Shown in pieces: positions 23,928 through 33,606 of a stretch of DNA of 57,854 nt. This DNA is from Planctomycetota bacterium. GTDB taxonomy: Bacteria > Planctomycetota > Planctomycetia > Pirellulales > JADFKK01. The notes beneath the pieces were generated by a model, which searched no databases, was not told the DNA's origin, and saw only the letters and a program-made list of their open reading frames with translations. The stretch covers positions 1 to 57,854 of the forward strand of contig JADFKK010000008.1 of assembly GCA_022564995.1 (NCBI GenBank). The letters run 5' to 3'. Within the stretch, counting starts at the first letter, position 1. Every line of letters begins with the position of its first letter. The translations under genes and the position numbers were made by a program.

Positions 23928-26342
23928 TTAGTAAATCCACTCGACGCCGAAATACGGCGTCACACCGGGAGACAGGGCTGGTGCGTCGAGAAACCCGTTA
24001 CCGGCTTGCAGTCTCAAATCGAGGTGTTCGAGATAATTCTCGTCGAACAGGTTTTCTATCCCCGCGATGATCGAGAATTCGTCGCCGAGATTCCAATAGC
24101 TACGTAAATGAACGACCGTAAAGCCGGGTGTAAATGTTTCCAGCGGAATAAAACCGGACGAATCGATGTTCCGCAATGGGGCCAGGCGGTTCTGCCGATG
24201 GACGATGCGAGCGAATAGCTCGACGCCCCAAACCCCTCCGCCTGTTTCATCGTGAAGTCGGACACCGGCACGGCCTTCCAGCGGCGAAATGCCGATGATC
24301 GGGGCGTTGACCTCGCGGTCTCTCCCGTCGAGGTAGGTCGCCCCGGCGAAAAGAGTCCAACGCGAGTTGACGTCGACCTCGATCGACGCGTCGGCACCGG
24401 TTATGGTCGCCATGTCGGCGTTCGTAAACCGCATCAGACGCGCGCCGGTCAGGCCGGTGATTTCGTTGCCCCGATAGGTGACGTAATCTTTGATCCAAGA
24501 GTGAAAGCCGCGCAAACGAACTCGTGCACAATCGGTTTCCACGTCCAACCCGAGGTCGATCTGCCAAAGTCGCTCTTTGCGGAGCGTCGGATCTCCGATC
24601 ACCCGGCTGAAGCCGCTCTGGGCGACCGCGAGAAACGCACCATCGGCATAGCGCTCCGTCAGCGTGGGCGCGCGTTCGGCATAGCCATAACCGAAACGCA
24701 ACGTCCGGTAGTCATCCAATATGAGGACGTTGTCGACGAAGGCCGCCGCCAACACGTCGCTTTGGTCCAAGCTGTCTGGTTGACCGGGCAGTGCAGAGCC
24801 GCTGCCTGGACCGCCGCCGCTGTCGAGCAGTTCGCTGGCGCGGGCGTTCGTTCTCACGTAGTCGACGCGCGACCCGATCGTCGTGGTCAAGCATTCGCTG
24901 ATCGGCAGCGACAGTTCCGCGAACAATCCGGGGTCGTTAAGGCTTGCTCTGGGCAGATTGCTATCGATTTGAGTTGAGTCGTCAAGAATGAAGTTTTCGC
25001 GAATCCGCTGAGTGACGTACCGCATGTCGGTCCCCAGCATCAACCGCGGCTCGCCGACTTCACCGAAGGTGACGGTCGCGCGACCGCCGGTCGAGGCCAC
25101 GTGACCTCCCGTCGTTCCGCTGAAATCCGGATTTTCGAGCGGAGACTGCCCCGTACTCAAGGCCAGGTTGACGCGCTGCACGACCTGGAAATAGGACTCC
25201 GAACGGTCGGGCGTGCTGCCATTAAAGCGCGTCCGGTTGTGCCAGGTTTCCAACGCTAACCGATTCCACGGGCCGGCCGGGGCCGTGTCAACCAACGACA
25301 GAGTGAATCCGTCCGTGCCAAGAAAATCGGTGTTGAAAAACTGACCGGCCATTTCGGTGTCGGTTTGGTCCAATCGAAGGTAGGAGAATTCGACAGTCTG
25401 ACAGGGATTGATGTCGTAGCCGATCTTCGTGTAGAAGTTGCGGCTGTTATACCCCGAGGGGATTTTTTGGCCCGAGCCGCTGTCGTAGTCCACTCCAACA
25501 CGATGCCCGTAAGAAAAAATGAATCCCCAATTCTCGTCGCCCGCGTAAATCGTGTCATACCCATAAATCTGGTCGCCGTTTTCCCGATAGTTGACGCCCA
25601 CGCGCATGTGCGTCTCGACTCCGTAGTCGTATCGCGGCGTGCCTCTCAAGTCGACGTCGATAAAACTGAATCCCGGTCCGTAATTTACTGCGTAAGGCCC
25701 ATCGACAACTCTGATGCCACCAACCAAATTGGGATCGAGCTTGCCCATCACCGTATCAAGATCTAGGCGGGCTGGCAGCCAAAACGCACCTTCCGAATGC
25801 GAATAGATCTGGGCAACGTGGTAACCGCGAACATGAGGATCTATCGTGATCGGAGAGCGCCGCTGCAGGCGCACTGAAGGTTCTGTTTCCGCGATGGCTT
25901 CCGTGGGGGTTGGTGCAGGGATGTACCGCGGGATTTCGATTTTGTCTTCGATACTTACGCGTAATCTTCGAGAATCCTCCTCGTCATCCTCATCAACAGA
26001 CGACCTCAAACGCCGGTCTGTGTCCTCGTTGTATACCCTTGGTTGGAACGACCGTGACTGGAAAAATGCAAATTGAAAGGCACTGCCGAAAATGCTCGTA
26101 TTAGCGGGATCTCGAAGCGTAGGCTCGTCGTCCGAGGTCGCAGACTGCTTTCGATCGTCGGATTCTTCCGAAGATACCGTTTCCTCCGCTGAGGACGCTA
26201 CGCCATCATTCGTACCAAGACCACGAAACCAATTTGCGACCGCGAAAAGTTCCTCCAGTCGTTCCGCGCGGCTACTCATGGGAGAGAAAACTATCCCCAA
26301 AATGAGCAGAACAACGGCAGCGGCTGTCTTGCGGTGACGCAT
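23928..26342 (-). CDS. TonB-dependent outer-membrane receptor
   Basis: The 804-residue protein begins with a Sec signal (VVLLILGIVFSPM, cleavage near SRA). Residues 40-170 are an unusual acidic, Ser/Glu/Asp-rich stretch in place of a compact carboxypeptidase-like or TonB-box region. The plug is recognisable as GYHVAQIYSHSEGAFWLPAR near 174 and GGIRVVDGPYAVNYGPG near 205. The rest alternates in the way of a 22-strand barrel and ends with NLFDENYLEHLDLRLQAGN and a final Tyr, as the family does. Such receptors import large or scarce nutrients. It stands alone; the ligand cannot be predicted. The gene is convergent with the FHA gene, 12 bases apart. Confidence 0.85.
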   Translation of the reverse strand: MRHRKTAAAVVLLILGIVFSPMSSRAERLEELFAVANWFRGLGTNDGVASSAEETVSSEESDDRKQSATSDDEPTLRDPANTSIFGSAFQFAFFQSRSFQPRVYNEDTDRRLRSSVDEDDEEDSRRLRVSIEDKIEIPRYIPAPTPTEAIAETEPSVRLQRRSPITIDPHVRGYHVAQIYSHSEGAFWLPARLDLDTVMGKLDPNLVGGIRVVDGPYAVNYGPGFSFIDVDLRGTPRYDYGVETHMRVGVNYRENGDQIYGYDTIYAGDENWGFIFSYGHRVGVDYDSGSGQKIPSGYNSRNFYTKIGYDINPCQTVEFSYLRLDQTDTEMAGQFFNTDFLGTDGFTLSLVDTAPAGPWNRLALETWHNRTRFNGSTPDRSESYFQVVQRVNLALSTGQSPLENPDFSGTTGGHVASTGGRATVTFGEVGEPRLMLGTDMRYVTQRIRENFILDDSTQIDSNLPRASLNDPGLFAELSLPISECLTTTIGSRVDYVRTNARASELLDSGGGPGSGSALPGQPDSLDQSDVLAAAFVDNVLILDDYRTLRFGYGYAERAPTLTERYADGAFLAVAQSGFSRVIGDPTLRKERLWQIDLGLDVETDCARVRLRGFHSWIKDYVTYRGNEITGLTGARLMRFTNADMATITGADASIEVDVNSRWTLFAGATYLDGRDREVNAPIIGISPLEGRAGVRLHDETGGGVWGVELFARIVHRQNRLAPLRNIDSSGFIPLETFTPGFTVVHLRSYWNLGDEFSIIAGIENLFDENYLEHLDLRLQAGNGFLDAPALSPGVTPYFGVEWIY

Positions 26343-26677
26343 ATCAACCCTCTATTGGAACCTAACTCGTTCCGTGGAAGCCAAACGAGAGCATGGCGTG
26401 GCCGATGCCGACCGCGAAAACCGAGCGCATCGACGTCGATCATGTAGCTCGCAGAAGCAGCATAGTCAGCGCCGAACGGGCGTATCGTCAGGCTGCCCAG
26501 CGCGGCAAACGCCTACGTCCGCTATCTTCGGCATATACGCAAGACGTACTTTACCTTTCGTATTCCACACAAATGATCGAAAGCGAAGCTCGCGGATAAT
26601 AGCGCCAGGCCGGACCGCTGGCTTCGGCACAACTCCCAGCCATGAAACGCCTTAGCGATTCGTGCCAGCAGCTCTAT
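26343..26677. other. Intergenic region without a supported gene
   Basis: About 335 bases upstream of the TonB receptor gene, with overlapping open frames of up to 93 codons that have no ribosome-binding site or recognisable content. The receptor promoter should lie here. It ends at the family D element that runs into the kinase gene. Confidence 0.5.
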
Positions 26678-26849
26678 CCCGGATTATTCTTGAACGTCGC
26701 GGTATTCTTGCCAGCTCGTTTCTGGTTTTCCCGCTGCGTCGACGATACGAAAAACTGTCTGTCAATCAGCCGCGGGGCGCTAGCCCCCGGTTCATACAGA
26801 TTGCGGCAAGAACCGGGGGCTAGCGCCCCGCGGCTGATGAATTATTCGG
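26678..26849. mobile_element. MITE-like element, family D copy 2, reaching into the kinase stop codon
   Basis: The element is colinear with copy 1 at 12861-13035, including the inner hairpin of CAGCCGCGGGGCGCTAGCCC and its complement. The right-hand terminal sequence ATGAATTATTCGG covers 26837-26849, so the kinase stop codon (26842-26844, minus strand) lies in the element's end. Confidence 0.75.
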
Positions 26850-29800
26850 TCGAGCCGGGGGCAAGATAGTTTAGCCAGTTCGCTTCATCCGGTCTTATCA
26901 GATCGTTCTTCTTGCGCGCCTTGAGCCACTCAACGGCCTTTGCTTTGGCTTCCAGCAACGGCTGACGGTGCCGCCGCACCTGTTCCGCCTGTTCAGGATC
27001 GCGGCTTGCCGTGGTGTAGAATACCCAGGCGTAGTTGGTTCTGAATGCGAATTCCCTATTGCCCATATTCAACTCGCGTAAGAATTCCTTCTTGCCTGCA
27101 ACGAAAACCATTGCCGATTCGATGTTCTTCAAGATATTCACATGGATTGCCACTTTTTCAGCGACGGTGGGCTTATCCCCTCCTTGTTTTCCCCACAGGA
27201 TGTCGCAACTCCAAGTGTCCGCTTCCGCCAATTTGGCATCGAATTTTCGCCTTGGGCTTGATTCGTCGTTGCATTGTTCTGCGATTCTCCAGGCGGCCTT
27301 GCTCGCCGCTCTGTACCATAAATGATGCTTCCGCCATTCATCCTTCCCGTTGGTTCCGTCATCGTTCGTTTTTTCGATATGCAAGGCGGGATACGCCACA
27401 ACCTCGATCAGCGCCCGGAAATAATGAACTGGAAGATCGACGTCAGAATTCTCCAACACATCGGTGCCCGGAAGCGCGGCACGGTAGGCCTCGATCGCCT
27501 TGGACAGATCCCCATTTCGACGATGCACTTTCGCACGGACTCGCTGCGCGGCAACGTAGAACTGTGTGCCCTTGTAATCCTCGCCAGATTCCTGCATTTC
27601 TTTAATCAATCCGTCGGCATATTTGAGCGCGTTGGCGTTGTTTTTATCGTTGCTGATTTTGTCTCTATGCTTGCGACTGTATCGACGCTGTGCCTCTTCA
27701 GCCCGGTCAAGTAGACATCTCCAGCGACCGGGCGTTCCATTGGCAAGTTGTAGAATCGAGTCAGCGAAATTCTTGTCTACCAATTGGTCCACTCTTGCCA
27801 TCTCGACTTCGCCAGCGTCTTTGGAGATGGCCTGAAGACGCAGCGCCCGAGCGTGCCACAACGCGGCTTCGGCCTTCGACTCGCCGAGGAGGCCGTTGAA
27901 CGCATCTTCGAGGTCAATGATGGCTTTGCCCACGAGTCTGTTTCTCTCAACATCGTCGTCAGTCCTCTCGGCCCAGCGGAGTTGACAACGCCCTCGATCG
28001 AGCTTGTGCTGTAGATCGTAGCGGTTTTCAGAGATCGCTTTGTCGAAACTTTTCACGGAACTGCTGAAGTTCGTCTGGCGATTCACATGGGCGAAATAAG
28101 CCAGGTCTTCTAGGGCATGTCCCAAAGCCTGGAAGGCCCAGTCTTTATGTTTTCCGTCCTCGTCCTCGGTGGCCTTCATTGCGGCATCTCTTGACTTCTC
28201 AAAATAGACTTGCCACGCGCGCTCCTGCTTGCTCTCCTTGTCGAAGTTGCCCAAATCCAAATAAGTTGCGGCCCGACCGATCAGAAACTCCGCTTGGCCT
28301 CTGGCCGTCACGAGCGGTTCCGGTATCGCCTGGTCAAAACTGTCGCGGGCCTGTTTCAGAAGTTTTACACGCTGCTTTCGATCCAATTGCTCTCGCGACT
28401 CGTTCAGATAGGCTTCTCCGTCCAGATAGGCCGCCGTTCGTCGGTCCCCTCCCAACTCTCGGGCAAGTTTTGCATCAGCTCGGATCTTCTCGTACTCGAC
28501 GAGCTTTCCCCTTGTTTTGGTCCGCGCGCGGCCACGATTGAGATAGTATTTCGCTTTCGCTTTCTTCTCGGTTTGATCGTCCAGCAGCTCGATGGCACCG
28601 CTGTACATGTCAATCGCCCCTTCCATGAATGATTGGGACGACGATTCCAATCCCCAGGCTCCCTCTTTCCAACTCTTACGGCTCCTAGCATGCGTGAGCA
28701 ACAGGTCGCCGGCGGAACCATAAAACTCGGCAAGAACGGGGCCAATCTTCTCGGAGCCGTCCCTCTGAAGTGTTCTTGCCACTTGAATCGCCGGACCAAT
28801 AACAAACTTTGACAGATCGATCGCCTTCTTTTCGTCGTTCGCTTTCCCCCTGGTTGCTCCCAGCACATTGAGGTAACACGCGAGCATGACGCGATGGTCA
28901 ATTCTCCGACGTCCGCTCCTATTTTCCGGGCTGGCGTAGATGTATTGAACGCGAAGCCGATCGATTTTCGTGAGAGTGCTTGGTGTTTCTTCCCCCAACA
29001 ACCCCTCCATCGCCACGCCCAACAGGTCATTTTGGTGCCCCGACGGCACGGAATGCCATTTCTCGGCAAAGACATACTCCAAGTCCAGATCAAGGTCTTC
29101 GCCTGTAGGATTCGCGCCGGCTCGCTCAAACAGCGATCTGGCGGCCTGCACCAACTTATAGGCCCGATTGGCGTTTTCATCCGCCCGGGAGTTGTACGGC
29201 GTTTTGATCACTTCAGAAAGGCTTATCGACGAATCGCTGCGGCGCAATGCTTTCGCCTCTTCAACGAGAATGGCGATCGTGTTCTTGGCGCGTTGTTTCG
29301 ATGACCCGCCGAGGATCTGTTTCTTGTCCGAGAGAAGTTCAGCCAACCGATTGATGTCTTCGGTTTTTTGCAGCGCATTGGCCAGACGCTGCCGACATCG
29401 TGCCCTAACGTAAAGTTGGTAGGATTCCTCATCTCCTCCTCGCTCTGTCCTCGGAAGTTGGTCGAGCGCCTGCTTGATGGGGCGCTCGTCGCCTTTTTTG
29501 GTCGTTTCGACCACGGCTTCGGCGTAGTAGTAGTCGACGAGCGAATTTGACAGCTTGTCGAATGCGTATCTGGCATCCAGTTCCCGAAACGCCTGACACT
29601 CTTTCTTTAATTCCTCAAAATCCCGGATCGTTTCCGCTGTGCCAGCTAGAATCGCAATTTTGCTTATCAGCAGTTCGGCGTGATTACGGTAAATCGGCTT
29701 CTGCGGATCGTTGCTGGCCAACTGCTTGACCAGCAAAATCGCCGGCTCAAGCTGCTTTAGGTTCTTCGACTCGATCGCCGCGTCCGCAAGTTTCGCACTC

Positions 29801-32800
29801 ACCAACCCATAATATGTTTTGGCTATGTCCTCAACGGCACTGCTGACTTCTTTCTCAGCCTTCTTAACTGCCTGGGGATCATCGGAATCGATGCCCGCAA
29901 TCTTGACGCTGAGGCGAACGAGGAAGCCCGCTGGATTGCGGAGAATATCCGCCGTGCTCGCCAATTGACTCAACTCTTCCGCAGCGCTTGCCAGCTTCGC
30001 GGCGTCGCGGTATATTTTCGCCGCGTCCTCGTATTCCTTCTCTTTGTCCTGTTTGAACTGTTGGTCGGCCAATTCGCGGAGCAAGCCGGCAAGCTGCTCT
30101 TGCTCCCAGGCAACCCCCTTCAATTTACTTTCTTTCAGCTCTACGGCATCCTGAATCAACGCAGCGTTGTACAATGTCGCAAATGTTTCGAGCCGCGCAT
30201 TGTTCTCCGGTTCGCGTTCTTCTTGCAAGGGCGTAAGAATATCGATCACCGTTTGGATGACGCTCTCGGGCGGATCGAGCTTCTGCTTGCCAGGATCGGC
30301 GAGCGCGCTGAGCGCACGCTCCAAGTCGCGCAGTGCAACAGCCAGTTCTTCCCGTTTGGATTCATCGCGCTGGGCCAGCCGCGCCCGGGCCCTGGCGAGC
30401 CCGAGCAGCGTTCGTAGTGCTAGTGGCGCATTAGCGTCCTGCTCCAACTCGTCTTTCGCCTTGTGGAAATCGTTCACCGATTCCTGGATCTTGTCATTGC
30501 GTGCTAGCTTTGCTTCCCCGGAGAAAATGAACTCCAGTGCCCCATGCGGAATCTGACTTGCTATCTCGGCTGCGATGTCCTTCACCGTCGAATCCGAATC
30601 GTTTTCAAACTGATTTAGGAACTCTTTGCAGCGAACCTGCAACGCCAAGTAGAGGTCGGTGGCCGTGCTGTTATTGACGTCGATCACCGCACCAGGCTCG
30701 ATCCTGATCTGGCCCCACTTGGCTGTAATGACCGTTTTCCAGGCGATGCGAATTTCTTCGTCAAGCCTCGCTTCGTCGGAATCCCGCAACCACTCCTTAT
30801 TCTCTTCGTTCTGCAACAGCAACATAGCCTCACGATACCCGCCGTCATTCTTGTCTTCGGTTTCGTGCTGAATCTCATGCTCTAGCTGCAATAGTTTCTC
30901 TTTGTACTGGAGTTCGTTATCATCGCTGTCGGCAATTCGCTGGTAGGCCTCATAAACAGCGGCTCCCGCGCCGCCTAACAGCAAGAGGCAAAACGACATT
31001 ACGACCAACTGCTTCAGCAAAGACGACTTTTTCACCTCGACCGGCGGAGCGACGACGGCCGGAGGCTCGTACTCGCAGGCAACGTGCAGCGCTTCGACGA
31101 AATCGTGGCACGATCGATAGCGGTGCTTGGGCTTGGTCGAGGTGGCCTTGCGAATCACGTGGGCTTCGGCCTCGTCCAGACCGCCCAGATCCCACACCTG
31201 GGCTGGTGAAGGAATCGGAACAGGAAAATCGCCGTCCGATTCCCGAGTGTCTTGGATTATTTCGGTATCGCGGACTTCGCCCTGTTCGATGCGGGTTTGC
31301 TGGTCGATTTGACGGGGCGCCGCCAGCGTCTTGCTCGACTGCTTCTTGGCACGCGCCGCTGCGCCAGTGACGTCATTCGGCGGCAGGCTCGATGGCAGGC
31401 TCGATGGCGCCGCGCCGGGAGATTTCCAATCGTCCGACGGAGCATCTCCACCGGCCCGGCGGCCCGTCCTCAATTCAACGTAGGTCGCCGCCAGAGCATA
31501 CTGATCTGTGTAGAGGGTGATCTGTCCCCCGAACACTTCCGGCGCGGCGGCCGAGGCGGCCTGGGCAGCCAGCGATGGATCGACCGCGACGCGGCTGCCG
31601 AAGAGCACTCGGGCGTTTGCGAAATCGGCAAGCCGCACGGTATCGCCGACGAGAACGAAGTTTTCCGGACACAGGTCGACGTGCTGAACGGCAGCTTTCT
31701 TGCCGCCCACGTCGTGCTGGCGTTGGTTGAGAAAATCAACAGCAGCCGCCATCTGCGGCATGTAACCCAGCAACTCCTGATGTGCAATTCCGCCTCCCTT
31801 GCACTCGCCAAGTCGGGCCGCGAGTGTGACACCGCCCGAGCGACGCTCGGCGACGACGACGCGATGCGGTGGAGCGCCGCTGGTTCGTTTGGCCTCATCG
31901 AAGGAGAGCACGTCGCCATCTTCATCGAGCAGCCAATGGGCTTGCACATCACAGATATTTTCGTGCCGCGTCGATTGCACCAGACCAAGAGCGGCCAAAT
32001 CGCTCAGGCTACGAGAGGTGTCCCAATTGCGGATGATGATCGTGCTGGGGCCTCCGCCGGGCGCTTCGGCCTCCCAGACTTCTTCGCCAGGGCGCTGTTG
32101 CAGCCGCTCACGCAGACGATAACCGTGTCCGATTTCCCTCCATCGGTTTGGATCCTCGGGCTCGGCGGGCTCCAGCGGACAAGCTGCTCGCAGCGCCCTG
32201 ACCATTTCCGCGGTCGACTTGAAACGATCCGCCGGATCAAGCGACGTGGCCTTCGCGACGACGCGCCGTTCTTTCGTCGCAAGCAGCTTCAATTCCAGCT
32301 GACCGAGCGTATGTGCCAGGGCCACTTTCACCGGCGACGTCACATCCTCGGCAAACGGCAGGTCTCCGGTGCGCAGCTCGAAATAGCTAATGGCCAGCGA
32401 GTATTGATCCGAACTGCCGCTGGGGCGTTGACCATCGAGATACTCGGGCGAAGCGTAGGCGGGAGATGCCGCGAGCGACGACGTGCGCACATCGTCCAAG
32501 GCGCGCGCCAGCCCCATGTCACAAATCTGCACCACGCCCCCGACGATCATGATGTTCGATGGCTTGACGTCGCAGTGAATGATGTTGCAGGTGGGACCGT
32601 TGAGATAGTCGATGGCCGCAGCCGCTTGATCCATGTAGTCCAACAATTCGCCGGGTGGGATCTTGTCCGATTCGCCGGCCACTTTGCATTCCTCGAGGCG
32701 CTCCTCCAAGGAGAGATGGCCAAGCCCCATGGCAATGACGAGGCACGAAGCCTTTTGCGAACGCGCTTGGATCTCGACGGTGTTGCGAATCGACGATCTT

Positions 32801-33147
32801 GACTCCTCAGACGGATCTTCGTTGATCGATTCGTCCGTGCCGAGCACTTGCAGATCCTCGTCCAGCAGCCAGAAGGCGAAAAGTGGGATCAAGTTCGGAT
32901 GCTGGACCTTCTTGAGACGCTGCAGCGCCCGCAGCTCCTTGAATCCCTTCCGCTCCCCCAAATCGATGACTTTGATGGCGACTTCAATTCCGCCCGGTCC
33001 GGTGGCCTTGAAAACCTTGCCGAAGCCTCCTCCGCCCAGATAAGACTTGAACCGGTAACCCTCAATGGGGCAATTGACGGAAACCTCCTCCCCCTTCGGC
33101 TTCTCGGCGAAACGCGACACCTCAAAAAGAAACTGAGCGGCTCGCAT
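26842..33147 (-). CDS. Giant membrane Ser/Thr protein kinase: kinase, degenerate second kinase, membrane segment, long helical repeat tail
   Basis: The 2101-residue protein has four parts. Kinase 1 (about 31-322) has a glycine loop GGGGFGKV, Lys59 in VAIK, HCD at 191-193 in place of HRD, Lys195 and Asn198, and DMG at 210-212 in place of DFG, with SPEY near 233. Kinase 2 (about 343-565) keeps Asp491 and Asn496 but has no glycine loop, Arg373 for the beta-3 Lys, HVDLCPEN with Cys493 for the catalytic-loop Lys, and DFA for DFG, so it is probably a pseudokinase. A single membrane segment lies at about 711-731. The remaining 1370 residues are charged and alpha-helical with TPR-like spacing, predicted to lie outside the membrane. 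Hanks-type kinases with sensor tails are numerous in planctomycetes. It starts at ATG 33147 and is monocistronic. Confidence 0.85.
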   Translation of the reverse strand: MRAAQFLFEVSRFAEKPKGEEVSVNCPIEGYRFKSYLGGGGFGKVFKATGPGGIEVAIKVIDLGERKGFKELRALQRLKKVQHPNLIPLFAFWLLDEDLQVLGTDESINEDPSEESRSSIRNTVEIQARSQKASCLVIAMGLGHLSLEERLEECKVAGESDKIPPGELLDYMDQAAAAIDYLNGPTCNIIHCDVKPSNIMIVGGVVQICDMGLARALDDVRTSSLAASPAYASPEYLDGQRPSGSSDQYSLAISYFELRTGDLPFAEDVTSPVKVALAHTLGQLELKLLATKERRVVAKATSLDPADRFKSTAEMVRALRAACPLEPAEPEDPNRWREIGHGYRLRERLQQRPGEEVWEAEAPGGGPSTIIIRNWDTSRSLSDLAALGLVQSTRHENICDVQAHWLLDEDGDVLSFDEAKRTSGAPPHRVVVAERRSGGVTLAARLGECKGGGIAHQELLGYMPQMAAAVDFLNQRQHDVGGKKAAVQHVDLCPENFVLVGDTVRLADFANARVLFGSRVAVDPSLAAQAASAAAPEVFGGQITLYTDQYALAATYVELRTGRRAGGDAPSDDWKSPGAAPSSLPSSLPPNDVTGAAARAKKQSSKTLAAPRQIDQQTRIEQGEVRDTEIIQDTRESDGDFPVPIPSPAQVWDLGGLDEAEAHVIRKATSTKPKHRYRSCHDFVEALHVACEYEPPAVVAPPVEVKKSSLLKQLVVMSFCLLLLGGAGAAVYEAYQRIADSDDNELQYKEKLLQLEHEIQHETEDKNDGGYREAMLLLQNEENKEWLRDSDEARLDEEIRIAWKTVITAKWGQIRIEPGAVIDVNNSTATDLYLALQVRCKEFLNQFENDSDSTVKDIAAEIASQIPHGALEFIFSGEAKLARNDKIQESVNDFHKAKDELEQDANAPLALRTLLGLARARARLAQRDESKREELAVALRDLERALSALADPGKQKLDPPESVIQTVIDILTPLQEEREPENNARLETFATLYNAALIQDAVELKESKLKGVAWEQEQLAGLLRELADQQFKQDKEKEYEDAAKIYRDAAKLASAAEELSQLASTADILRNPAGFLVRLSVKIAGIDSDDPQAVKKAEKEVSSAVEDIAKTYYGLVSAKLADAAIESKNLKQLEPAILLVKQLASNDPQKPIYRNHAELLISKIAILAGTAETIRDFEELKKECQAFRELDARYAFDKLSNSLVDYYYAEAVVETTKKGDERPIKQALDQLPRTERGGDEESYQLYVRARCRQRLANALQKTEDINRLAELLSDKKQILGGSSKQRAKNTIAILVEEAKALRRSDSSISLSEVIKTPYNSRADENANRAYKLVQAARSLFERAGANPTGEDLDLDLEYVFAEKWHSVPSGHQNDLLGVAMEGLLGEETPSTLTKIDRLRVQYIYASPENRSGRRRIDHRVMLACYLNVLGATRGKANDEKKAIDLSKFVIGPAIQVARTLQRDGSEKIGPVLAEFYGSAGDLLLTHARSRKSWKEGAWGLESSSQSFMEGAIDMYSGAIELLDDQTEKKAKAKYYLNRGRARTKTRGKLVEYEKIRADAKLARELGGDRRTAAYLDGEAYLNESREQLDRKQRVKLLKQARDSFDQAIPEPLVTARGQAEFLIGRAATYLDLGNFDKESKQERAWQVYFEKSRDAAMKATEDEDGKHKDWAFQALGHALEDLAYFAHVNRQTNFSSSVKSFDKAISENRYDLQHKLDRGRCQLRWAERTDDDVERNRLVGKAIIDLEDAFNGLLGESKAEAALWHARALRLQAISKDAGEVEMARVDQLVDKNFADSILQLANGTPGRWRCLLDRAEEAQRRYSRKHRDKISNDKNNANALKYADGLIKEMQESGEDYKGTQFYVAAQRVRAKVHRRNGDLSKAIEAYRAALPGTDVLENSDVDLPVHYFRALIEVVAYPALHIEKTNDDGTNGKDEWRKHHLWYRAASKAAWRIAEQCNDESSPRRKFDAKLAEADTWSCDILWGKQGGDKPTVAEKVAIHVNILKNIESAMVFVAGKKEFLRELNMGNREFAFRTNYAWVFYTTASRDPEQAEQVRRHRQPLLEAKAKAVEWLKARKKNDLIRPDEANWLNYLAPGSTE

Positions 33148-33606
33148 GGTCGGCCCATTCGTTTAGAAGGAGCAGGGTATAACGCCCCCGATATGGGGCA
33201 ATCCCATCGTGGCGATCCGGCCACGGGAGCGTCTGCCTACAACCACCCCTCGGCGATTGAGCGGTGCGTGGCGGTCAACGATTCCTTCCCCTCCCACGAT
33301 ACAAGTCAACTCGATCCAGTGCAAGCTGCTGGCTGAGCTCTGATGGCAGGGAAATTTGCCGAGCGACCCGCAACGGGCCTTTGCGAGCACTCTGGCGGCC
33401 GGACACGCCGATCGCAAACTACCTAGTCCGTTGAATTCGGCGTTTATTGCTTGATTTACTCACTAATCCTATGTACCGTAGAACTCGTATGCTGCGTATT
33501 TTACTCATATTGAAATAACCCCTCGATTAGTTATTGTTGCATAACTCGACGTGGGCATTCACGCTTTCGCCGGGATACGTGGCCAAAGCAGCCAGGAGAT
33601 CACACC
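33148..33606. other. Divergent intergenic region between the giant kinase and the LEPR-XLL gene
   Basis: About 460 bases with no supported gene. The stretch 33430-33545 is clearly AT-rich against the surroundings and is the likely promoter region of the 1273-residue surface protein. An AGGAG site lies 8 bases before its ATG. No other structure was recognised. Confidence 0.5.
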
